64,000 bases of DNA, taken from assembly GCF_900113735.1 (NCBI RefSeq), contig NZ_FOQM01000037.1:1-64000 (forward strand), written 5' to 3'. The notes under the pieces were generated by a model. The model saw only the letters and a list, made by a program, of their open reading frames with translations. It made no database searches and had not been told where the DNA came from. This DNA is from Bradyrhizobium sp. Gha. GTDB taxonomy: Bacteria; Pseudomonadota; Alphaproteobacteria; Rhizobiales; Xanthobacteraceae. Numbering within the stretch: the first letter of the stretch is position 1; each line of letters starts with the position of its first letter. Made by a program: the position numbers and the translations under genes. Shown piece after piece: positions 53,427-61,610 of the stretch.

Positions 53427-54503
53427 TTACCCTGCCTTGAGGCCGATATCTTCCGGCTTCAACCAATCGGTCAGTTTGAGAAAGTCAGGCAAAGTCTCTT
53501 TGTTCACAACTCGTGACTGAATCCGCATTCCCGGAATTTTCTTGCTGCCCACATCAAGGGTCTCGTTGGTTTTCGGCACCTCACCCCGAGTAAGGGCCAA
53601 CGCTGCCTCTGCGGTGACGCGTCCCATTTGGATGAGGTCAGTCCAGGCGCTCATTGCCATGTCACCCCTGACGATCGCACGAGCGCCTTCGGGCCATACA
53701 TCCTCTCCGCAAAGCCAGACTTTGCCGTTCAATCTCTGCTCCGTCAGCGCCTGGAGCGCGCCCAGCGCCAAACCTTCCTCGTTAGAGACTACGGCCTGGA
53801 TATTGTTGTTGTTTTTCGTCAGTGCATCCTCGATTTGCTTGAGAGCCGACTCTTGGCGCCAATTATCGTGCCATTGGTGCGACACGATTTTGATCTCTCC
53901 GGAATCTATGTACGGCTTGAGAATTCTTAGCGCTCCCTCAGTCTTTTGACGCGCCACGTCTATTCCTTCAGGTCCGCTGACGAGCGCCCAATTGCCCTTT
54001 TTAGCCTCCTTTAGGGCCTGCTTGGCTTGAAGTTCGCCAACAAGATAATTGTCGCGCGCCGCCCAATAGTCGATCGCCGGAGAAGGAATGACATAGTTGT
54101 ACGAAATGATCGGAATGTTAGCCTCGCGCTTGACGCGCTCGACAATCTTCTTCGCCGCCTCGACGTTCACCGGAATAATCACGAGCACTTTGATGCCTTG
54201 AGAGAGCATGGCGTCAATCTGGGTGTCTTGGGTCGCAACGTCTTCATTGGCGCCTTGAATTATGTATCGAAGCCCCAGTTCGTCGGCGCGAGTCTGGAAA
54301 TAGTGACGGTCATGAGGCCAGCGGAAGGCATCAAAGCTGGGAAAGCTGAACCCAACCAATGGACCAGTCGCGGCGCGCGCCGAAAAGCCGCCCGCGCCGA
54401 GGGTTGCAGTGGCAGCGCCATACATCGCGGCTGACTTCATGAGTTCGCGTCGTGAAACGCGGCCCTCAACAAGCTGTTTGGTCAGACCAAGCAAGTCACG
54501 CAT
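53427..54503 (-). CDS. Tat-type sugar-class ABC substrate-binding protein
   Basis: About 358 residues. The signal contains VSRRELMKSAAMYGAATATLG, a twin-arginine type; the mature domain (GPLVGFSFPSFDAFRWPHDR) resembles XylF/RbsB proteins of the periplasmic binding protein 4 class. The frame extends to 54551, but ATG 54503 has GGGAGG at ideal distance. It is the first gene of the four-gene transporter operon. A site matching the TetR-box consensus of this region lies 75-90 bases upstream (54578-54593), so the ligand may be the oxygenase substrate rather than a common sugar. Confidence 0.9.
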   Translation of the reverse strand: MRDLLGLTKQLVEGRVSRRELMKSAAMYGAATATLGAGGFSARAATGPLVGFSFPSFDAFRWPHDRHYFQTRADELGLRYIIQGANEDVATQDTQIDAMLSQGIKVLVIIPVNVEAAKKIVERVKREANIPIISYNYVIPSPAIDYWAARDNYLVGELQAKQALKEAKKGNWALVSGPEGIDVARQKTEGALRILKPYIDSGEIKIVSHQWHDNWRQESALKQIEDALTKNNNNIQAVVSNEEGLALGALQALTEQRLNGKVWLCGEDVWPEGARAIVRGDMAMSAWTDLIQMGRVTAEAALALTRGEVPKTNETLDVGSKKIPGMRIQSRVVNKETLPDFLKLTDWLKPEDIGLKAG

Positions 54504-54577
54504 AAAACCTCCCATGTGCTCTGGCTGCGGAACATTCGAAGGCGGCCTCATCGGGGCACACCAACCATTTATTTATA

Positions 54578-54593
54578 TAGAACATACCATCTA
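54578..54593. promoter_or_regulatory. TetR-type operator, site 1 (ABC operon)
   Basis: TAGAACATACCATCTA: left half TAGAAC is the perfect consensus, right half CATCTA differs at two positions. It lies between the oxygenase stop (54633) and the ABC binding-protein start (54503), in AT-rich DNA that includes TTTATTTATATAG. It shares the pattern TAGAAC-N4-GTTCTA with the four sites at 56562-56725. Confidence 0.55.
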
Positions 54594-54632
54594 AAAAAAG
54601 TTGTCAAGCTTCCACGGAAAAAGTTTTTGCGC

Positions 54633-55835
54633 TTAAAGCGACGGGTTTGTGAGGGGCAGCCTCAGACGGGCGCGACCGTGTTCGGTCGCATTGATCTCCC
54701 AATTCATCGCGGCGTGCCGCGACGCGACGGCGATATCGCGGTAAAGTCGGGCAATCAGGTTGGTCGCGTAGGCCCCCCGCGCTCCGGTGAGATCCCACAC
54801 CGTTTCAGCCGCGCGCCGCGCGAGCTGCCCGGCATATGCCGAGTTGCAGCGATAGTTTGATCGCTCAACTGGCGTTGGCGAATAGTCGGCAGAGGCCAAC
54901 TCCATGATTTCCCGGCAATCGGCCCGAATGAGCATCTCGGCGGCCTGCAGCGAAGCTGATACCTCCGCCACCCGCACCTGATGGGTGGCGTAGCTCGCCG
55001 TCTCCTCGCTGCTCATCAGGGACCTGCGGTGGCGTGATTGCAAAAGGAAGTTCTCGAACATCGCTTGTGTCATACCGATCAGCGCGGCTGCGAGCAAAAT
55101 GCCGCTGACCATGTAGATAGGCGGACGGAAGACGGCGCTGCGATTGAGCGCCTTCCCGGGAAAGTCGCCGCCTTTCAGATGCTTGATCGACAAGCTGAGA
55201 TGTTCGGGTACGAAAAGTTGGTCGACCCGCACGTCGTGACTTCCGGAGCCGTGCAGGCCAATGGGATTCCACGTATCGAGTATCGTGACCAAGCGAGTTG
55301 GAACGAGGAAATATCGCTCCTCGTCTGGAGCCGCATCCTGCTCCACCATTCCGGAGAGCAGGCACCAGTCGGAGGGCTGTACGCCGCTGACGAAGGGCCA
55401 TTCGCCGGTCAGTTCATAGCCGCCCACGACGTTCCGGGCTTTGCCGAGGCGCGGGACGAGAATGCCGCTCACGAGGTTGTTCGGATCGCTCCACACCTCC
55501 TCCTGAGCCTGTACCGGCCACCGGGCAATCATATAGTTGTGGAAGATGTACTGGGCTAGGCACCAGGCTGTCGAGGGGCAGCCGCTGGCGACTGGGATCA
55601 TTACGTCCACGAAGTGCTCAACCGATCCCTCCGCACCGCCGAAATGCTCCGGCTGAAGCAGCCGCGACAACCCCAAACGGCGAAGGTCCTGACAAGTCTC
55701 ATCGGGCAGGCAGCGATTTCGCTCGGCCTCGTCTGCCCGCTCCTTCAGCGCCTCGATGAGGCTCTGCGCGCTGCTGATCAGGTCTTGGCTGAGCACGCGC
55801 TTGCCCTTGAAGTCGTGGGGGCGGATAACGGTCAA
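54633..55835 (-). CDS. Flavin-dependent monooxygenase, acyl-CoA dehydrogenase fold (oxygenase 1)
   Basis: 400 residues of the group D (HpaB/HsaA/DszC-like) oxygenase family, which take reduced flavin from a partner reductase. Landmarks: LGLSRLLQPEHFGGAEGS, GCPSTAWCLAQYIFHNYMIA, GGYELTGEWPFVSGVQPSDW, HDVRVDQLFVPEH, and the C-terminal WEINATEHGRARLRLP. It closely resembles the protein at 56751-57965. It lies 66 bases after the TetR gene in the same direction and is probably co-transcribed with it. Possible reactions are phenol ortho-hydroxylation or S/N-oxygenation; the substrate is unknown. Confidence 0.88.
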   Translation of the reverse strand: MTVIRPHDFKGKRVLSQDLISSAQSLIEALKERADEAERNRCLPDETCQDLRRLGLSRLLQPEHFGGAEGSVEHFVDVMIPVASGCPSTAWCLAQYIFHNYMIARWPVQAQEEVWSDPNNLVSGILVPRLGKARNVVGGYELTGEWPFVSGVQPSDWCLLSGMVEQDAAPDEERYFLVPTRLVTILDTWNPIGLHGSGSHDVRVDQLFVPEHLSLSIKHLKGGDFPGKALNRSAVFRPPIYMVSGILLAAALIGMTQAMFENFLLQSRHRRSLMSSEETASYATHQVRVAEVSASLQAAEMLIRADCREIMELASADYSPTPVERSNYRCNSAYAGQLARRAAETVWDLTGARGAYATNLIARLYRDIAVASRHAAMNWEINATEHGRARLRLPLTNPSL

Positions 55836-55901
55836 GAGTCGCGCTCCGTTTTGATATCTGAGTTCGTTGCCTTCACACCATTGAACATATCAAAGCCAGG
55901 A

Positions 55902-56549
55902 TTAGGCTGGCTTCGAGATCAGCCGCGCCGGTGCTGCTGGCATCTCTGCGAGGGTCAGGCCGAGATCCTGACCCAGCAGGTCCAGCAGCAGCCGACGACA
56001 CCGCTCGGGTGGCATATCTTGCGGATCGGCGACCATGAGCGCGTACATCCCGACAGCGGCGCTGACGAACTTTAGCGCGATGTCCTGGGGCGTGCGATCG
56101 GGACGGAACTCGCGCCCTTCGATGCCGGCTTCGATCAGCCGCGCGACAATCTCCGCATAAAGCCGGTGAACCTTCTGCACCTCGGCCTGCAACACACGGT
56201 CGAATGGCATGCGGCCCAGCAAGCCGAGCCAGAACCGCCAATCCGGGATACCGGGAGGCGAGGGCTGGCTGACGAAGTCGATGAGGGCTATCAGCCGGTC
56301 CACGATAGCGCCGCGTCGGTGCTCGATCTTCCCTAGCGCCTTGACGTACTGGAGAATAGCGTCGTTGATCGCGTCCAGTGTCAAGGCGCGCTTGTTGCTA
56401 AAATAGTGGGTGACGACACCCGAAGAAATGCCGGCAACGTCGCTCACCTCTCTAATGGTGAGGTCGCGCCAGTCCTGGGTCGACAAGATGTGAATGACCG
56501 CATCCATCACCTGCCGTCGGCGGATCGCTTCCATTCCAAGCTTTGGCAT
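55902..56549 (-). CDS. TetR family regulator
   Basis: 215 residues. N-terminal HTH: RRRQVMDAVIHILSTQDWRD, then LTIREVSDVAGISSGVVTHYF, with KRALTLDAI following. The C-terminal domain (LLGRMPFDRVLQAEVQKVH) is of the BetI/TetR_C type. It lies between the two oxygenase genes, divergent from oxygenase 2. Two operator-like sites lie within 65 bases of its start, so it is probably autoregulated. It likely responds to the oxygenase substrate. Confidence 0.92.
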   Translation of the reverse strand: MPKLGMEAIRRRQVMDAVIHILSTQDWRDLTIREVSDVAGISSGVVTHYFSNKRALTLDAINDAILQYVKALGKIEHRRGAIVDRLIALIDFVSQPSPPGIPDWRFWLGLLGRMPFDRVLQAEVQKVHRLYAEIVARLIEAGIEGREFRPDRTPQDIALKFVSAAVGMYALMVADPQDMPPERCRRLLLDLLGQDLGLTLAEMPAAPARLISKPA

Positions 56550-56561
56550 CTCATCCTCATA

Positions 56562-56577
56562 TCGAACGTCTATTCTA
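56562..56577. promoter_or_regulatory. TetR-type operator, site 2 (at the tetR start)
   Basis: TCGAACGTCTATTCTA; on the minus strand TAGAAT-AGAC-GTTCGA, ten of twelve arm positions fitting TAGAAC-N4-GTTCTA. It starts 13 bases before the TetR ATG, where binding would block its translation start region or promoter. Confidence 0.6.
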
Positions 56578-56595
56578 TATCAAATCTCCCTCAGT

Positions 56596-56611
56596 TCAAA
56601 CGCCCATTCTA
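56596..56611. promoter_or_regulatory. TetR-type operator, site 3
   Basis: TCAAACGCCCATTCTA; on the minus strand TAGAAT-GGGC-GTTTGA. It starts 34 bases after site 2, about three helical turns, on the same face. It lies in the intergenic region shared by the TetR gene and oxygenase 2. Confidence 0.55.
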
Positions 56612-56693
56612 AAGAACTGCCTCGGAATCGTTGCGGAACCGAGCGCGCCGCGGCGAACCGACGCTTGCACAAAGGGCTTGCATGTCGGTTTTA

Positions 56694-56725
56694 TGTAACG
56701 TATGTTTTATAAAACGCACGTTCTA
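56694..56725. promoter_or_regulatory. TetR-type operators, sites 4 and 5 (tandem, before oxygenase 2)
   Basis: Site 4 TGTAACGTATGTTTTA (56694-56709) and site 5 TAAAACGCACGTTCTA (56710-56725) abut exactly. Together they form a near-perfect 26-base palindrome, 56697-56722, with 11 of 13 paired positions matching. The region is AT-rich and ends 25 bases before the GTG of oxygenase 2, overlapping its likely promoter. Confidence 0.7.
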
Positions 56726-56750
56726 AAAAAACCTCGAACGGAGAACCGCC

Positions 56751-57965
56751 GTGAAAACCCAAACCGCCCTCAGCCACGAAGTTTTTCCCGCCATTGAACC
56801 CGTGGGAACCCCAGAAGAACTCGTGAAGCGAGCTCGCGAGCTTGCGCCTGCCTTGCGTCAGCGCGCCGCGGAAACCGAGGCGCTGCGCCAGCCCCCAGAG
56901 GCGACCCGGCAGGACATCCAACGAACCGGAGTCCACCGGCTCTTCCAGCCGTCCCGATTTGGCGGGGCCGACGCGCCGTTTCGCGCGGCAGTTGACGTCA
57001 TGATTGCTCTGGGGAAAGCCTGCGGATCCACCGCCTGGGCGGTGGTGCAGAACATTTCGCACAATTCCATGATGTGCCGGTGGTCACTGGAAGCGCAGGA
57101 GGACGTCTGGCGAAACAATCCGGCCGCGTTGCTGTCCGGTATTCTCATTCCTAACATCGGACGGGCGCGCCGGGTGAACGGTGGCTATGTGCTGTCAGGC
57201 CGCTGGCCCTTCGTCAGCGGCGTGAGTCTTGCCGACTGGTCTCTGTTCACCGCGTTCACGCCCGGCCCGGACGGCCAAGAGGAGGACCGGCACTTCCTCG
57301 TGCCGCGGAGCGACTATCAAATTCTCGATACGTGGTACGCCATGGGCCTAAAGGGGTCCGCCAGCCACGACGTGGAATTGAATGAGGTTTTCGTGCCGGA
57401 GCACCGCACGACAACTATCGAATCCATGCGAGCCCGCGAGGCGCGTTACGAAGGTGAGCCAATAAATTTGCGCGCTCCTCTATATTGTATGTTTGGCGTT
57501 TTCATCGGGAGCTCCTCTCTCGGCATCGCAGAGGGCGCAGTGGAGACCTATCTCGAGCAGGCGCGGGGTCGGATCTCGCGCGCCTCGTCGCGACCGGTCT
57601 CCGATTTTAGCACGCAACACGTGAAAGTGGCGGAGGCGTTAGCCTGCATAAGGGCGGCGCGTCTCCTAATCTATGGCGCGTGCGACCAGATGACGGAGAT
57701 CCTCGAATCCGGAAGTCTACCCACTGACGAGGAGCGCGCGCGTTGCCGGGCCGAAGCGACCTTTGCCGGCCAGCTCGCGACCCGCGCGGTGAACATCGTT
57801 TGGGATGCTGCGGGCGGAGGAGCGATCTATGACCGAAATCCACTCTCCCGTTATTACTGCGACATGGCCGCTGCGAACCGGCATATCACCCAAAATTGGG
57901 ATGTAAGCGCAACGACGCACGGCCGTGTTGTGCTCGGCCTGCCGATCGACAACCCGACGCTTTAG
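56751..57965 (+). CDS. Flavin-dependent monooxygenase, acyl-CoA dehydrogenase fold (oxygenase 2)
   Basis: 404 residues, paralog of oxygenase 1: TGVHRLFQPSRFGGADAP, GSTAWAVVQNISHNSMMC, GGYVLSGRWPFVSGVSLADW, HDVELNEVFVPEH and WDVSATTHGRVVLGLP align with the same landmarks. The GTG start at 56751 has GGAG seven bases upstream. It is followed 35 bases later by a flavin reductase gene, which would supply reduced FMN or FAD. Two different oxygenases with one reductase may mean successive hydroxylations or alternative substrates. Confidence 0.9.
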   Translation: MKTQTALSHEVFPAIEPVGTPEELVKRARELAPALRQRAAETEALRQPPEATRQDIQRTGVHRLFQPSRFGGADAPFRAAVDVMIALGKACGSTAWAVVQNISHNSMMCRWSLEAQEDVWRNNPAALLSGILIPNIGRARRVNGGYVLSGRWPFVSGVSLADWSLFTAFTPGPDGQEEDRHFLVPRSDYQILDTWYAMGLKGSASHDVELNEVFVPEHRTTTIESMRAREARYEGEPINLRAPLYCMFGVFIGSSSLGIAEGAVETYLEQARGRISRASSRPVSDFSTQHVKVAEALACIRAARLLIYGACDQMTEILESGSLPTDEERARCRAEATFAGQLATRAVNIVWDAAGGGAIYDRNPLSRYYCDMAAANRHITQNWDVSATTHGRVVLGLPIDNPTL

Positions 57966-58000
57966 TGACCCACCAGAGGTGCCGCGTTGACGGTACCGTT

Positions 58001-58567
58001 ATGAGCTTTCCGAAGGTCGCTTCCGCCATGACAACTTCTGCAATACCGCCCACCACCAGCCGCTCCGATCTCCTGCGCGAACAATTTGTCTCGGCGATGA
58101 GCCGTGTGCCGCTGAGCGTGGCTGTCGTTGTGGCGGGAGCGCCCGATGACCGGTTGGCGCTTACGGTCGGTACCTTCATATCGGTCTCGGCGGATCCTCC
58201 GATGGTGCTGGTTTCTGTTAAGGGGACTAGTCCCCTTTGCAAGGCGATGCACACGCATCGCCGCTTTACGATCAATGTGCTCTCGGCCGAGCAAGTGGAA
58301 CATTCCGAGCGCTTTTCGGGGCGGCCGCGGACAGGGCGCCCCTACGACCTTACAGCAGCTCGCTGGACGGACGCACCTGGTGAAACGCCACGTTATCTGG
58401 AAGGCGTAGTGGCAGCGTTCGACTGCGAGCTCGTGGATGCACGGCCCGTTGCCTCGCACGTGCTGTTAATCGGACGCGTGGATGAGATCGTATCGGGCTC
58501 CGAGCGACCCCTCGTATATTGGTCGCGCTCTTACGGGATGCCCTCGCCGCTGGGCAGCGCCGTGTGA
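58001..58567 (+). CDS. Flavin reductase component of the two-component monooxygenase
   Basis: About 188 residues with the flavin reductase split-barrel landmarks: FVSAMSRVPLSVAVVVAG, LALTVGTFISVSADPPMVLVSV, HRRFTINVLSAEQVEHSERFSG (in part FTINVLSAEQ), and a late VLLIGRVDEI. It reduces free flavin with NAD(P)H for the oxygenase(s). The start may be ATG 58001 or 58028; neither has a strong ribosome binding site. It follows oxygenase 2 by 35 bases in the same operon. Confidence 0.9.
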   Translation: MSFPKVASAMTTSAIPPTTSRSDLLREQFVSAMSRVPLSVAVVVAGAPDDRLALTVGTFISVSADPPMVLVSVKGTSPLCKAMHTHRRFTINVLSAEQVEHSERFSGRPRTGRPYDLTAARWTDAPGETPRYLEGVVAAFDCELVDARPVASHVLLIGRVDEIVSGSERPLVYWSRSYGMPSPLGSAV

Positions 58568-58629
58568 GAACGTTGGGTCGAGACCTTCGCCCCGACTAAC
58601 AGCTTCGATAGAACCACGAGGGGAGTACG

Positions 58630-58851
58630 ATGCCAAACTACTCCGAAACTCTTAGATCTGGCAGAGCCGCACGATGCGCAGTTTGTGATGGCAAGTTTGG
58701 TCTCGTCCGGCACTACTCGTGGCGAACCCCGCTTTGTTCCAAAAAGTGCGTCGATCGCTTCAGGGCTCGCAGGGAAAGTGACCGCAATTGGGTGGGCTGG
58801 CTCCAGTTCGCCTTCGACGAGTTGCCAGAGACTCACGTGAGGTCTTTATGA
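58630..58851 (+). CDS. Small zinc-binding protein
   Basis: 73 residues with two Cys pairs, CAVC and CSKKC, spaced like a treble-clef or zinc-ribbon knuckle: RCAVCDGKFGLVRHYSW and TPLCSKKCVDRFRARR. The basic stretch after the second pair could bind nucleic acid. GGGGAG lies four bases before the ATG, an excellent ribosome binding site. I recall similar small proteins in bradyrhizobial genomes, but no function is known to me. It follows the flavin reductase gene by about 60 bases. Confidence 0.75.
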   Translation: MPNYSETLRSGRAARCAVCDGKFGLVRHYSWRTPLCSKKCVDRFRARRESDRNWVGWLQFAFDELPETHVRSL

Positions 58852-58976
58852 CCGTCCAGATCTCAGAACGAGGCAAGGCATTCAGCTCCGCGCCGGCGAG
58901 CTGAGAAGCTTTGCACGCGGCCAAGGCGTTCGCTCGATCGCCTGCTCTCAGCCTAGTGGTGACGGTACAATAACGA

Positions 58977-58996
58977 CGCTTCGGGGGACCGAAGCG
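58977..58996. other. Inverted repeat (hairpin) before the M24 gene
   Basis: Perfect eight-base-pair stem CGCTTCGG/CCGAAGCG with loop GGGA, 97 bases upstream of the M24 peptidase start. There is no T tract. It might be a transcript end for the small zinc protein or a regulatory palindrome. Confidence 0.35.
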
Positions 58997-59092
58997 ACGC
59001 GGCTTACTTGAATTTGCGGTAGCCGAAAGCAGCCGCGGCATCCTTCGCCAACGTGGCTCAACCGAGCCATAACATTAAAGGGACTTTTTTCA

Positions 59093-60289
59093 ATGAGCGC
59101 TACGCATACCATCGCTCGCCAAATCTTGCCGTTTGATGAGGCACGCTTGGACAGGCTTCTAGATGAGGCCGGAATCGATATCTTGATGGTGACATCCAAG
59201 CACAACGTACAATACCTGCTTGGTGGGTATCGATTCTTTTTCTTTGACTACATGGATGCGGTCGCGGAGAGCCGCTATTTGCCTGTACTCATCTATCAAA
59301 AGCGTAGGCCAGAGAACTCGGCGTATTTCGGCGCAGCTCTTGAGACTTTTGAGAAGGAGCTTGGAAAGTTCTGGCCGCCGACGGTGCAAACTACAACATG
59401 GAGCAGCACGGACGCGGTCCGACTGGCAGTTGAGCACATTAAGAAGATTGGTGGGTCGTCTTTAACCGTCGGAGTCGAAAAGTCCTTTTTGCCCCTGGAT
59501 GGTGGAGAACTGCTACACGACAACCTCTCGGGTTGCAGGATCGCGGAGGCAAGCTTCATGCTTGATCGACTACGTCTCATCAAGAGTCCCGCAGAACTCA
59601 ACCTTCTACGAGAGGCCTCTGAGCGAGTCGTGCAGTCGATGGCAGCCGTGTTTGCGCATAGTGCTCCCGGAATGACCAAGAACGATTTGGTCGAAAGGCT
59701 TCGGCGCGAGGAAGTTAAGCGGGGTCTGAAGTTCGAATATTGTCTCATCACGGCGGGGCGAGACCTCAACCGAGCGCCGTCTGAACAAAAGCTGCAAGCT
59801 GGTGACATCATATCGCTGGATTCGGCCGGCAATTATCACGGCTATATCGGCGACCTCTGTCGAATGGGAGTTCTCGGCGAGCCTGACGCCGAATTGGTCG
59901 ATCTACTTGGTTTGATCGATCACATCCAGGCCGAGGCGCGCAAGCCGATCAGGCCGGGCGCGCGAGGCGGCGACATATTCGCTGTCGCAAATGAGATGAT
60001 CTATAAGTCACCACTCAAGCCTGAGCTCGAGTTTCTGGCTCACGGCATGGGACTCGTCAGCCATGAAGGTCCACGCCTGACCAGTATCGGCCCTGTCCCC
60101 TATGACGGATACGATGAGGATCGTCCCCTAGAGTCTGGAATGGTGATTTCGATCGAAACAGCGTTAAAGCATCCCACCAGGGGATACATCAAACTCGAAG
60201 ATACTGTTGCGGTGACGGCATCTGGCTGCGAGGGGTTTGGAGATCAATTCCGCGGATGGAATCGCGCCGGTACACAGGCGAGAAGGTAA
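59093..60289 (+). CDS. M24 family metallopeptidase (Xaa-Pro aminopeptidase/creatinase-like)
   Basis: 398 residues: an N-terminal creatinase-like domain (LDEAGIDILMVTSKHNVQYLLGG in parts) and a C-terminal pita-bread domain with all five metal ligands: Asp in ISLDSAG, Asp in YIGDLCR, His in AHGMGLVSHEGP, Glu in ISIETAL and Glu in IKLEDTV. It cleaves an N-terminal Xaa-Pro bond or a small amide such as creatine or an ectoine derivative. Context does not show which. Confidence 0.9.
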   Translation: MSATHTIARQILPFDEARLDRLLDEAGIDILMVTSKHNVQYLLGGYRFFFFDYMDAVAESRYLPVLIYQKRRPENSAYFGAALETFEKELGKFWPPTVQTTTWSSTDAVRLAVEHIKKIGGSSLTVGVEKSFLPLDGGELLHDNLSGCRIAEASFMLDRLRLIKSPAELNLLREASERVVQSMAAVFAHSAPGMTKNDLVERLRREEVKRGLKFEYCLITAGRDLNRAPSEQKLQAGDIISLDSAGNYHGYIGDLCRMGVLGEPDAELVDLLGLIDHIQAEARKPIRPGARGGDIFAVANEMIYKSPLKPELEFLAHGMGLVSHEGPRLTSIGPVPYDGYDEDRPLESGMVISIETALKHPTRGYIKLEDTVAVTASGCEGFGDQFRGWNRAGTQARR

Positions 60290-60375
60290 CGGAGGCATCC
60301 TGCGCAGCAGGTCCGAGTGTTACGGCCTGACTCTGGAGGAGTGACGTTGCGATATCAATCGAGGGGAGAATCACA

Positions 60376-60450
60376 GTGGCAAAATCGTTCAAGGCTCTGT
60401 CCACAATTGCATGGCAGGGCAACCGCCAAACTTATGGAGATAAGGCATGA
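60376..60450 (+). CDS. 24-codon small ORF translationally coupled to the dehydrogenase gene
   Basis: GTG at 60376 with GGGGAG seven bases upstream, followed by AKSFKALSTIAWQGNRQTYG and DKA, stop TGA at 60448-60450. Its stop overlaps the ATG of the next gene as ATGA. The good ribosome binding site and the overlap suggest real translation. It could be a leader peptide, a small protein, or the end of a gene whose start has been lost. I recognise no family. Confidence 0.5.
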   Translation: MAKSFKALSTIAWQGNRQTYGDKA

Positions 60451-61460
60451 AGGCCGTTGGATACCAAAAATCGCTGCCGATCGACGCAGCGGAATCGCTG
60501 GTTGATTTTGAGATCGCCAAGCCGGAGCCGCACGGGCGGGACGTTAGGGTCGCGGTTAAGGCGATCTCGGCCAATCCGGTCGACTACAAGGTGCGTAAGC
60601 GCGCCGAACCGCCGAAAGGCGAATATAGGATCCTCGGCTTCGATGCGGCCGGCATCGTCGATGCAGTCGGTCCGGATGTTAGTCTGCACAAGCCCGGCGA
60701 CCACGTGTTCTATGCCGGCTCAATACAGCGCCAAGGCACCAATTCAGAGTTTCACCTCGTCGACGAACGGATCGTCGGCAAGAAGCCAGCGTCGCTCTCC
60801 TTTGCACAGGCAGCCGCACTTCCGCTCACCTCAATAACTGCTTGGGAATTGCTGTTCGATCGGCTCGGTGCGGTACCTGGCAAACGCCACGACCCACGTA
60901 CGCTCCTTATCACGGGAGGGGCCGGTGGTGTTGGTTCAATGTTGATCCAGCTGGCGCGCCGCCTCACCGGACTTACCGTGGTTGCGACCGCAACACGGCC
61001 TGATTCACAAAAGTGGTGCTTCGATCTCGGCGCTCACGCCGTGATCGACCACTCAAAGCTATTGAAGGAGCAAATCGAGGCGCTGAAGCTAGATCCCGTT
61101 GGCCTCGTCGCGAGCCTCACCTGCACTGATCAGCACTACAAGAGCATCGCCGACTTCATCGCACCACAGGGAAGATTCGGCCTGATCGACGATCCCTCGG
61201 AATTCAACATCGCAGTGTTCAAGGGTAAGTCGGTGTCGGTGCACTGGGAATTGATGTTCACACGCTCCTCGTTCCAAACTGCTGACATGATCGCGCAAAG
61301 CCATCTGCTGAACGACATCGCAGATCTCATCGACAAAGGCATCTTGCGCACCACACTCGACCAGACGTTCGGCACCATTAGCGCCGGCAACCTCAAGCGC
61401 GCCCACGCTTTGCTGGAGAGTGGCAAGTCACGCGGCAAGATTGTGCTGGAAGGATGGTAA
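60447..61460 (+). CDS. Zinc-free medium-chain alcohol dehydrogenase/quinone oxidoreductase
   Basis: 337 residues of the medium-chain reductase superfamily: the GroES-like N-terminus (AVKAISANPVDYKVRK, LGFDAAGIVDAVG, where the zinc ligands of true alcohol dehydrogenases are absent) and the nucleotide-binding motif LITGGAGGVGSMLIQLARR. It is closest in style to NADPH:quinone reductase and zinc-independent enone reductases. Likely role: reduction of a quinone or alpha,beta-unsaturated carbonyl formed by the oxygenases; this is inference. The start overlaps the small ORF. Confidence 0.88.
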   Translation: MKAVGYQKSLPIDAAESLVDFEIAKPEPHGRDVRVAVKAISANPVDYKVRKRAEPPKGEYRILGFDAAGIVDAVGPDVSLHKPGDHVFYAGSIQRQGTNSEFHLVDERIVGKKPASLSFAQAAALPLTSITAWELLFDRLGAVPGKRHDPRTLLITGGAGGVGSMLIQLARRLTGLTVVATATRPDSQKWCFDLGAHAVIDHSKLLKEQIEALKLDPVGLVASLTCTDQHYKSIADFIAPQGRFGLIDDPSEFNIAVFKGKSVSVHWELMFTRSSFQTADMIAQSHLLNDIADLIDKGILRTTLDQTFGTISAGNLKRAHALLESGKSRGKIVLEGW

Positions 61461-61610
61461 GCCGTTCGACACTGTTGGATAGCCTAGTCGAATTGCTTGC
61501 CGCGGTGCTTTCCGCAGTGGATTGCATGCTCTCGCGAAAACTTCGAGTGCGTCGATCGTGCCGCGCCGTGAAGTGTACGGCGCCTGGTCAAAATCAAAGG
61601 AACAGATCAT

